From Pseudomonadota bacterium (lineage in GTDB: Bacteria > Pseudomonadota > Alphaproteobacteria > Caulobacterales > Caulobacteraceae): 47,815 nucleotides of DNA. Shown piece after piece: positions 41,676 through 47,815 of this stretch. The stretch spans positions 1-47,815 of the forward strand of contig JAEXZS010000083.1 in assembly GCA_023451375.1 (NCBI GenBank), written 5' to 3'. Numbering within the stretch: position 1 is the stretch's first letter; the number at the start of each line of letters is the position of its first letter. Both the position numbers and the translations under genes were made by a program. The notes under the pieces were generated by a model. That model did not search any database. It was not told the origin of the DNA and worked only from the letters and a program-made list of their open reading frames with translations.

Positions 41676-42656
41676 ATGATACTGACCTGCCCCGCCTGCG
41701 CCACCAGCTATTTTGTTCCCGACGACGCAATGGGGCCGACCGGCCGCAAGGTGCGCTGCCAGTCGTGCGGCGAAGTGTGGCGCGCCAACGCGGACGAGCC
41801 GCTGGAACTGACCCTAACGCCCGACCGGGCCGCGAAATCCGAGCCTCGAGCCGAATTGGCGCCGGAGGCGAGCCTGGCCGAAACGCCGGCGCCGGAACTG
41901 CCCAGGGCCTTCCGAGCCCGCGCCGAGCAACAGCGCCGTCTGCGCCGCGCCGCCGCCCAAGGAGCCGTCTGGGCGTCCATGGCCTGCGTGCTCGTGGGCC
42001 TTCTCGCCTCTGCCTGGCTGTTCCGGGTGGAGGTGGTGGAGGCTTTCCCGCGCGCCGCCGGCGCCTATGACCTGGTCGGCATACCGGTGAACCCGGTCGG
42101 ACTGGATTTCGAGGCCATCAGCGCGCGCGAGGCGCCGGACCAGCCGGGCATGGTCCTGGTCGCGGGCGCGCTGCGCAACGTGCGTGACGAGGAGATCGTC
42201 GCGCCGCCGGTGCGGGTGGCGCTGCTGGACGAGCACGGCGCCGAGGTCGGCTTCAAGGTGATCCCGATCGACGCGGCGCCGGTCCTGCCCGGCAAGGTGC
42301 ACGGGTTCGCGGCCCTGATCCCTGATCCCGGCGGCCATGCGGCGGACATCGGCGTGAACTTCGCCGCCGGGCCGGACGCCGTGCCCAAGCCCGCTGCGCC
42401 CCAGCCCGCTGCGCCCCAGCCCGCCGCCACGAAGCCCCATACGCGCGAGGAGGATCACACGCGGACGGGCCATGGCGTCGCCCCGGCCGCTCCGACGCCG
42501 AGGGCGCTGCAGACCGCCGACGCGGCCTCGGATCGCGCGCCCGCCACCGCCGAGGCGCGCGGCCTGCGGCCGGCTTGGGCGCCCGGAGTGGGTGGTCATG
42601 GCGGCGCGCCGGTTGAGGCCCGGCCGATCCCGGTGGTGGACAGCGGACACGGGTAG
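41676..42656 (+). CDS. zinc-ribbon DUF3426 membrane protein
   Basis: The N-terminus has an MJ0042-type zinc ribbon, CPACATSYFVP and VRCQSCGEVWRA (two CxxC pairs). A charged linker, one membrane helix (about 100-119, GAVWASMACVLVGLLASAWL) and a DUF3426-like extracytoplasmic domain follow (LVAGALRNVRDEEIVAPPVR, then HGFAALIPDP). The last ~95 residues are a low-complexity extension with AAPQP repeats. The function is unknown. It is divergent from ftsE and 18 nt upstream of the phosphoribosyltransferase gene. Confidence 0.8.
   Translation: MILTCPACATSYFVPDDAMGPTGRKVRCQSCGEVWRANADEPLELTLTPDRAAKSEPRAELAPEASLAETPAPELPRAFRARAEQQRRLRRAAAQGAVWASMACVLVGLLASAWLFRVEVVEAFPRAAGAYDLVGIPVNPVGLDFEAISAREAPDQPGMVLVAGALRNVRDEEIVAPPVRVALLDEHGAEVGFKVIPIDAAPVLPGKVHGFAALIPDPGGHAADIGVNFAAGPDAVPKPAAPQPAAPQPAATKPHTREEDHTRTGHGVAPAAPTPRALQTADAASDRAPATAEARGLRPAWAPGVGGHGGAPVEARPIPVVDSGHG
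42390..42424 (+). repeat. 15-bp tandem repeat in the DUF3426 gene
   Basis: CCCGCTGCGCCCCAG occurs twice in tandem and begins a third time, encoding PAAPQ repeats in the C-terminal tail. Confidence 0.85.
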
Positions 42657-42674
42657 GCGGTATCCGCCTCCATC

Positions 42675-43208
42675 ATGGCTGACACTTCCCCGACGCCGAC
42701 CGTCCTGCTGCCCGAGGCGGAGATCGCCCGCGTGGTCGCCGACCTGGCCCGGCGCATCGCCCCCGTCATCGACGACGAGACCGTGGCCGCCGTGCTTCTG
42801 ACCGGGGGGCTGTGGTTCGCCGCCGACCTGACGCGGGCCCTGGCGCGCGAGGGCCGGAACGTCCGCTTCGACGCCCTGTGGCTGGCCTCCTACGGCGACG
42901 ACAAGGCAAGTCGCGGTGCGATCGACATCTACGCGCCGTTCCAGCGGCCGATCGCCGGGCGGCGGGTGCTGATCCTGGACGACGTGTTCGACACGGGCCT
43001 GTCGTTGGCGGAGGCGGTGCGGATCGCCCGCGAGGCCGGCGCCTCGGAAGTGCTGACCTGCGTCTTCGCCCGCAAGCCCTGGCCTGAGCCGAGGGCGCCC
43101 GAGCCGAACTTCGTCGGCTGGGAAGCGCCGGATCGGTTCCTGGTCGGCTACGGGCTGGACCATGCTGGGGGCCTGCGCGGCCTGCCGGACGTCTGCGCGC
43201 TAGACTGA
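42675..43208 (+). CDS. hpt: purine (hypoxanthine-type) phosphoribosyltransferase
   Basis: This 177-aa type I PRTase-fold protein has the PRPP-binding motif RVLILDDVFDTGLSLAEAV, an early loop LLTGGLWFAADLTRAL, and the segment DALWLASYGDD. The C-terminal FVGWEAPDRFLVGYGLDHAG matches the F.VGYGLD signature of hypoxanthine phosphoribosyltransferases. It would salvage hypoxanthine or guanine to the nucleotide. It follows the DUF3426 gene. Confidence 0.85.
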   Translation: MADTSPTPTVLLPEAEIARVVADLARRIAPVIDDETVAAVLLTGGLWFAADLTRALAREGRNVRFDALWLASYGDDKASRGAIDIYAPFQRPIAGRRVLILDDVFDTGLSLAEAVRIAREAGASEVLTCVFARKPWPEPRAPEPNFVGWEAPDRFLVGYGLDHAGGLRGLPDVCALD

Positions 43209-44143
43209 ACGGAGCTCACCACCAGAACTACGCTAGTCGCCTCCCTAACCACCGGGGATCGCCTTGAGCGAAGATGATTTGAAGGCCGAGGCGGAGGTGT
43301 TGCACCTCCACGACCTTGCGCTCCACGTTCAGGCGCCGTGACGAGCGCGCCGTCGCCGGCAGACTTGCGGCGGCAAGGTTCGGTCGACTTCTTGGGCGCT
43401 TCACGGCTTCGAGGTTCACGACGGCCGCGGTTTGAAGGCGCTCGCTCCCATCCCTCTCGACTGAGTGAGCCTAAGCCTTAGCTCCGCCCAAAGGATTCGG
43501 AGGCAGGCGCTGCTCCCCTGCCTGGGTTCACGTCCCATACTCGCAAGAGCGGGAACCGGTTAACGGCCGAGACGTTCGCTCCGGCGCAGCACTGTTCGCA
43601 GTGTGCAGTGCGTCTCAGGCGGTTTTTCCGGAAGTCTAATCGCTTGGGCCGCAATGTCTCGCACAGAGATCGGGTGAAGCGGCGGCCTCCCACGGGACAG
43701 CGGGCCGTCGCTTCATCTGCCGAACACGCTTGCAGGCTTTTCCGATGTCCTGGTGACGGAGCGCATCTGATCCGGGTGAGCCGCGCAGAAGGGCGATGGC
43801 CCGCGATATCGCATGACGTCAGGAGCGGCGGGACGCCGTATCGCGAGAGACCTAAAGAACTGCCGCACGCCTCTTGCTGTCGAGACGCGGCCAGCGAGAT
43901 GGACGGCGGCCACGAAGCCTTCGGGCGCTCCGACGAGTGGGCAGCTCAAGCTGGCACGGCAGCGATGCGGAGACCAGCGCCGCGCTGACGTAATCCGCGT
44001 CTATCCACTTGGCCGACTTCGAGTTGAATGGACGTCGCTCCACCCTACCCAGATCGTCGACATCGTCCGTTCGTCGCAGTGGGACCACCCTGGATGCTAC
44101 GAAGGTCCCGTCGTTTGAACGCGGGCGCCAGACGGTGACAGGC
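43209..44143. other. 935-nt stretch without a recognisable gene
   Basis: Reading both strands I find only short, Arg-rich open frames with no family resemblance and no good ribosome sites. A TGGG-TTCACGT-CCCA hairpin near 43525-43540 looks like a tRNA T-arm, but acceptor, D and anticodon arms cannot be built around it. The region may be a decayed insertion or gene remnant next to the surface-gene cluster. Confidence 0.5.
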
Positions 44144-44899
44144 TCACGCGCGGGGCCGATCGACCTGCGCCCACACCAGCGGCTGCCCGGGCAACTGGCG
44201 CTCGCGCCAGACGTAGTCAGCTTCGGTCCAGTGAAGAACTCGTGGCGTGAGATTGTCGAGGACGTACTCCCCCTTGTGTGTAGACAACAAGAGGACGGCG
44301 TGGCTCTCACCCCAACGCGTATCAACGAGGGCGATTGAGAGCTGCTCGGCGGGGACGCCGATCTCGATCAGGGCGGTGCGCTTTGCGAGGACATAGTCCT
44401 CGCAGTCGCCTCGGGGGAAGGCTCCGGTCGGAACCGTCCAGTAGTCGGAGACCCCGTAGGACCGCTCATCCGAGGCATGCTTGATGCGGCTGTTAACCGC
44501 ACGGTTCAGGCGCTCGACGCCCGACCAGCTGAAGGCGCCAGGGAGTTCTTCGGGAGGCGGCGTGCGCGCGTCTCCGGCGCCGGACAGATGGTTCTCGGCT
44601 TGGTGAGGCGCCCTTCCGCTCGCCGCCGGCGCCCCAACTGACGGAAAGATCGACGACCAGTACTGGGTTAGGGCGCGAGACCTGATACTTGCGAGCTTGT
44701 CCGCATCGGCCGCTTCGCCGGAGACGCAAAACTGAGGCTCCCGACTGCACAGCTCTAAGAATCCAGCCGGCGGGCGGGCGGGCGCCCCCACCGGCATCGG
44801 CCTTGGGGGCGGCGCCTCTGAAGCCGAAACCGTCGTTGCGCCGCCGGAGCCTACACAGGCGCAGATCACAGCCAGTGCCTGTCTTGTAACCTTCGCCAT
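44144..44899 (-). CDS. bacterial transglutaminase-like cysteine protease (BTLCP)
   Basis: A signal peptide (MAKVTRQALAVICACVGSGG..., cleavage near VSA-SE) precedes a Pro-rich spacer and the BTLCP domain (about 130-250). The catalytic triad is visible: Cys in PRGDCEDYVLAK, His in RWGESHAVLLL, and Asp in GEYVLDNLTP. The W.TP/DYW.TP region (DYWTVPTGAF) is typical. LapG, which cleaves a surface adhesin, belongs to this family; this protein may have a similar periplasmic role, but no LapD or adhesin gene is nearby. A CtrA-like box lies 93 nt before the start. Confidence 0.85.
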   Translation of the reverse strand: MAKVTRQALAVICACVGSGGATTVSASEAPPPRPMPVGAPARPPAGFLELCSREPQFCVSGEAADADKLASIRSRALTQYWSSIFPSVGAPAASGRAPHQAENHLSGAGDARTPPPEELPGAFSWSGVERLNRAVNSRIKHASDERSYGVSDYWTVPTGAFPRGDCEDYVLAKRTALIEIGVPAEQLSIALVDTRWGESHAVLLLSTHKGEYVLDNLTPRVLHWTEADYVWRERQLPGQPLVWAQVDRPRA

Positions 44900-44991
44900 C
44901 AGCCCGTCATCCGTGCGTTCAGCAAGATTTTGTAATCAAGGTCTCAAGATGATGCGCATGAAGAAGGTTGATGATTTGTTTCGGGTGGCGG

Positions 44992-45006
44992 TTAAGAATC
45001 GCTTAA
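44992..45006. promoter_or_regulatory. CtrA-like box (TTAA-N7-TTAA)
   Basis: GTTAAG-AATCG-CTTAAC is a perfect inverted repeat. It contains TTAA-N7-TTAA, the full CtrA recognition pattern of Caulobacterales, in an otherwise AT-richer 233-nt divergent gap. It could control the protease gene (start 44899), the phosphatase gene (start 45133), or both. Confidence 0.55.
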
Positions 45007-45132
45007 CTATGCCGTCCTGGTACAGGGGGCGGGTGGTCCTTTGCCACATCAAGCCCTCGCCATATCGCGGAGAACGCGGCAGTAGGCGCCTCACGACTTG
45101 CCAAGCGGGCGCGCAGCATTGATTTAGGCGCA

Positions 45133-45951
45133 ATGATCGCCAGGTTGTTTAAGTCCCGAACGGTGAGGCCAATCCGTAGGCCAGCGCGGGCGCCCGAAGA
45201 CGCCGCCGTATGGGTGATCGGCGACATCCATGGAACAGCCGACTTGCTGCGGCCGCTGCTTGAGGCGGTAGGTGAAGATCTGGAGCGAACGACGCAATCG
45301 CGGCGGGTTCTGGTTTGTCTCGGCGACTACATCGACCGCGGGCCGGATTCGCGCGGCGTGCTGGACAGCTTGGTCGCATTCGCCCGCAACCCATCGGTCG
45401 AGGCGTACTTCCTCCGGGGCAACCACGAGGACCGTATGGAGGCGTTCCTGGCTGATCCAGAGGTGGGCCCCGGCTGGTGCGACTACGGCGGACGAGAAAC
45501 GCTCGGCTCATTCGGAATCGTTCCTCCCGCCCGCAATGCGGGCCGGGCGGTCTGGGCGGACGTTAGCGTGGCCCTGAACCAAGCGCTGTCACCGGATCAC
45601 CGCTCGTTCCTGGCGGGACAGGTATACTGCCTCACGCTCGGGGACTTCTTCTTCGCCCATGCGGGCGCGGAACCTGGAGTGCCGCTAGGTCGCCAGGATC
45701 CGCAGCAGCTAATGTGGATCCGCCGCCGTTTCACTGACCATCCTGACGCATTCGAGAAGATGATCGTTCACGGCCACACGCCCGTCACCGACGTCCACAT
45801 CGACCACCGGCGAATCGCCCTGGACACCGGGGCCTATGCGACGGGCGTGCTCAGCGCGCTCCGGCTCAGCGGCGAAGGCCGGAGCCTAATGCAGGCCGTG
45901 CGCACCGGGTCTGCGATCGACGTTCGCCGTCGCCCCCTGAGCGGAGCCTGA
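45133..45951 (+). CDS. PPP-type serine/threonine phosphatase
   Basis: The 272-aa metallophosphoesterase has the bacterial PPP motifs: WVIGDIHGTADLL (GDIHG), VCLGDYIDRGPDSRG (GDYIDRG), FLRGNHEDRM (GNHE), FFAHAGAEPG (HAG) and VHGHTPV (HGHT). It dephosphorylates proteins or, in some relatives, other phosphoesters. The N-terminal 25 residues are basic (KSRTVRPIRRPARAP). Its last 66 nt overlap the end of the convergent acyltransferase gene. The divergent gap upstream carries the CtrA-like box. Confidence 0.88.
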   Translation: MIARLFKSRTVRPIRRPARAPEDAAVWVIGDIHGTADLLRPLLEAVGEDLERTTQSRRVLVCLGDYIDRGPDSRGVLDSLVAFARNPSVEAYFLRGNHEDRMEAFLADPEVGPGWCDYGGRETLGSFGIVPPARNAGRAVWADVSVALNQALSPDHRSFLAGQVYCLTLGDFFFAHAGAEPGVPLGRQDPQQLMWIRRRFTDHPDAFEKMIVHGHTPVTDVHIDHRRIALDTGAYATGVLSALRLSGEGRSLMQAVRTGSAIDVRRRPLSGA

Positions 45952-46998
45952 CACCGACGAGCGGCTGCGTAGGCCGCTGCGTCCGGCGTCGATCAGGCGC
46001 CCTAGCGGGCGCTCTATCAAAAGATAGCTGACCGCGCCTGCGATTAGGCCGCCGAGGACAGCTAGGAGGACAACCGCCCACGGCGGAAGACTGAGCCGGG
46101 CGCCGAAGACCCCTGCGACCGATACGGCGACGCCGTGCCAGAGGTAGGTTGAATAGGATGCGTCACCGAGGAACTTGGGTAGCTTAAGGATTGGGGTCGC
46201 GCCTCGCAGATCGAGACTCACCACCCCTGCGATGCACAGAGCCGCGCCGGCGAGACAGGCTAGCCTCTCAGCCAGTCCGCCCCAGAAGGGGACAATCAGC
46301 AGGACTGCTGCGCCGGATGCCGCCGCCCACAGCGCGAAAGCCGGACACAGCACGCGCCGGCCACGCAGGAGCACGGCTAGCCATACGCCAGCAACGAACT
46401 CCAGAACCAGCGGGTTGGTGACGGTCAGAGCGATAGCGTCTTTTGGCCTCAGGACTGAACCAGCGACCACCAGTCCGATGAACAGACCAGTCAATAGGAC
46501 GAGGCGCACGCGCGGCGCGAGCGCGAGCCCTGCCGCGAACACAAGATAGAAGATCATCTCGAACACCAACGTCCAGCCTGGGACGAGGACCGGCCAAATC
46601 TGGCCCGATCCGGGTGCGAAGTGCGGGATGAAGAACAGAGACTGGAGGACATGGGACCAGCTCAGTTCCTGCCTCAGGGTGGGGAAGAGGCCCGCGAAGG
46701 CCGCCGCGACCATGAAGAGAGTGGCCAGCCAGTACAGTGGGACAATACGTTCTATTCGGGCGCGGAGAAATTCGCTTGGGCTTCGGCGGCGCCGGGCGGA
46801 GATCGTCCACATGATGAAACCGCTGATGACGAAGAACAGATCAACGCCCCGTGCGCCCGCAGCGAAATCCACTCCGGCCCTCTGCGCGGCATGGAAGGCC
46901 AGCACTCCGAGCGCAGCCGCCGCTCGGGCATACTGCACGCCAGGATAGGTGTCCGGCGAGGCCGTCGTTGGCGACGAGAAGCGATTCGATTCGACCAT
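45886..46998 (-). CDS. acyltransferase 3 family membrane protein
   Basis: The 370-aa protein has about ten membrane helices. The family start YPGVQYARAAAALGVLAFHA contains the R..A...V...H motif (RAAAALGVLAFH), followed by GVDLFFVISGFIMW and the RRIxRI..P-like ERIVPLYWLATL. Members O-acylate exported polysaccharides or lipids. ATG 46996-46998 has GGAG upstream; the longer frame to 47040 has no such site. Closeness to galU supports a role in surface polysaccharide. The C-terminal tail is basic and overlaps the phosphatase gene end on the other strand. Confidence 0.88.
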   Translation of the reverse strand: MVESNRFSSPTTASPDTYPGVQYARAAAALGVLAFHAAQRAGVDFAAGARGVDLFFVISGFIMWTISARRRRSPSEFLRARIERIVPLYWLATLFMVAAAFAGLFPTLRQELSWSHVLQSLFFIPHFAPGSGQIWPVLVPGWTLVFEMIFYLVFAAGLALAPRVRLVLLTGLFIGLVVAGSVLRPKDAIALTVTNPLVLEFVAGVWLAVLLRGRRVLCPAFALWAAASGAAVLLIVPFWGGLAERLACLAGAALCIAGVVSLDLRGATPILKLPKFLGDASYSTYLWHGVAVSVAGVFGARLSLPPWAVVLLAVLGGLIAGAVSYLLIERPLGRLIDAGRSGLRSRSSVSGSAQGATANVDRRPGAHGLH

Positions 46999-47040
46999 GG
47001 TGATTCTCCGGCCCGTTAGCGGTCGGAATGGCCACTGCAA

Positions 47041-47294
47041 GAAACATGCGGCCCCATACGCTGGGCCGCTTCAGGCCGCCTGAACCACATCAAGGGGGCT
47101 CGTGACGCGTCAGAGCGGGATCGCTAAGATGACGATTCTGTACGCGCCAATAGCTGTCGAAGAAGCGGTTGGCCGGCGGGCGAGGCCTCAAAGCTGGGCC
47201 AGTGGACGTGCGGTGCGTGTGAGGGGGGGGCGGCGGCGTGGACGAGGAATCGTGCAATGCTTTCGCGCAGGTCGACAGGTGAATTGACGTCGTC
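47041..47294. other. 254-nt gap without a convincing gene
   Basis: A GCGGCCC-N8-GGGCCGC hairpin lies at 47048-47069, upstream of the acyltransferase gene. A run of eight G lies near 47223-47230. A minus-strand frame beginning MSFIIHDDVNSPVDLRESIA (start 47312) looks protein-like at its N-terminus but degenerates at the G-run, so it may be a decayed or frameshifted gene. Confidence 0.3.
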
Positions 47295-47405
47295 ATGGAT
47301 GATGAACGACATCGCTGGATATGGCGCCTTATCGGCCTAGGGGGCGGCGCCCTGTTTTCCGCGGCCGTTTGGGCGAGTATTCTGTATCTCCTGTTCGGGC
47401 GCTAG
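47295..47405 (+). CDS. 36-aa single-pass membrane peptide
   Basis: ATG 47295 opens a short frame with a charged start (MDDERHRWIWR) and one hydrophobic helix (LIGLGGGALFSAAVWASILY, then LLFGR), ending at TAG 47403-47405. The positive residues before the helix suggest the N-terminus stays in the cytoplasm. The ribosome site (AGGTG at 14 nt) is weak. No family is recognised. It converges on galU, with 15 nt between stops. Confidence 0.45.
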   Translation: MDDERHRWIWRLIGLGGGALFSAAVWASILYLLFGR

Positions 47406-47420
47406 GCCGCTCGGCCGCCC

Positions 47421-47815
47421 TCAGAACAGATCGCGGATCGCCGCCCGCGCGGCCTCGCCCAGGTCGGTCCGCTTCAGGGCCAGGGCGACGTTGGCGCGCA
47501 GCAAGCCGATCTTGTCGCCGCAGTCGTGGGTGACGCCTGCGTATTCCACGGCGGTGAAGCTCTGGTCGGCCATCAGCCGGGCCATGGCGTCGGTCAGCTG
47601 GATCTCGCCCCCCGCCCCCTTCTCCTGGGTCGCCAGCAGGTCAAAGATTTCCGGCTGCAGGATGTAGCGGCCCGAGATCGACAGGTTCGACGGCGCCGTC
47701 CCCTTGGCGGGCTTTTCGACCATGCCCTTCATGACGATGCGGTCGCCGTCGCGGCGGACCGGGTCGACGATGCCGTATTTGTGGGTCTGCTCCTCGGGCA
47801 CGGACTCCACGCCGA
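47421..47815 (-). CDS. galU: UTP-glucose-1-phosphate uridylyltransferase, C-terminal part
   Basis: The gene runs off the right edge, so only about 130 C-terminal residues are seen: GVESVPEEQTHKYGIVDPVR, then MKGMVEKPAKGTAPSNLSIS, GRYILQPEIFDLLATQ, GGEIQLTDAMARL and CGDKIGLLRANVALALKR. These are typical GalU segments, including the VEKP and EIQLTDA motifs. GalU makes UDP-glucose for exopolysaccharide and envelope glycans. The ATG-like codon at 47808-47810 is internal, since family sequence continues beyond it. Confidence 0.93.
   Translation of the reverse strand, partial: GVESVPEEQTHKYGIVDPVRRDGDRIVMKGMVEKPAKGTAPSNLSISGRYILQPEIFDLLATQEKGAGGEIQLTDAMARLMADQSFTAVEYAGVTHDCGDKIGLLRANVALALKRTDLGEAARAAIRDLF

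Noticed and set aside
43520..43545. tRNA T-arm-like hairpin TGGG-TTCACGT-CCCA
   Set aside because: No acceptor, D or anticodon stems could be assembled around it at tRNA spacing.

Overview
This is a high-GC chromosomal segment with short intergenic gaps, many 4-8 nt start/stop overlaps, and a gene set typical of Alphaproteobacteria. FixLJ, a TTAA-N7-TTAA (CtrA-like) site, DUF2125-chorismate-mutase-like-hisC, a ftsE-ftsX-ydcF-plsC run, and short acidic proteins ending in GGYQ all point to Caulobacteraceae, most likely Brevundimonas or a close relative. The genus is inferred from recognition and has not been searched.

Layout. 1-2.7 kb is a decayed accessory scar. It holds the end of an IS5-type transposase, a helicase fragment cut by that IS, an unassigned gene fragment, a ParA fragment lacking its P-loop half, and two diverged copies of a ~510-bp module encoding a tail-anchored membrane protein and a convergent acidic peptide. 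2.8-5.8 kb carries a cyanide-insensitive alternative oxidase divergent from fixLJ, a haem-PAS oxygen sensor and its regulator. 5.8-9.6 kb is a cyanophycin operon: a 58-aa protein, cphA and cphB, all overlapping. It is divergent from a haem-oxygenase-fold diiron enzyme coupled to a methyltransferase (9.7-11.6 kb). The gap between them holds a GGAACC-N16-GGTTCC palindrome that resembles two back-to-back EcfG promoters. 11.6-15.1 kb has small hypotheticals, an exported DUF4861 protein, and a LuxR-type HTH gene whose linker appears to contain a second gene in another frame. 15.1-21.3 kb is a DNA repair block (pdeM, lhr, dinG-like).

21.3-33.6 kb is mostly housekeeping: a VOC protein, DUF2125, a chorismate-mutase-like protein, hisC, rppH, a divergent polysaccharide deacetylase, ppc, corA, dcp and murI. 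33.6-35.3 kb holds a CDF zinc exporter and a polytopic membrane protein, each preceded by an AT-rich inverted repeat suggestive of a metalloregulator such as Zur. 35.3-43.2 kb has a HIT protein, a SIMPL protein, mdh with a strong terminator, MipA/OmpV, plsC, ydcF, ftsX, ftsE, a DUF3426 zinc-ribbon protein and a phosphoribosyltransferase. 43.2-44.1 kb holds no recognisable gene. 44.1-47.8 kb looks like a cell-surface region: a BTLCP cysteine protease and a PPP phosphatase diverging from a CtrA-like box, an acyltransferase-3, a 36-aa membrane peptide, and the 3' end of galU running off the window.

The most notable points are the duplicated two-gene module, the shared palindrome between the cyanophycin operon and the HDO-methyltransferase pair, the 58-aa cphA partner, and the frame switch inside the HTH gene. 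No CRISPR array, rRNA or convincing tRNA was seen.
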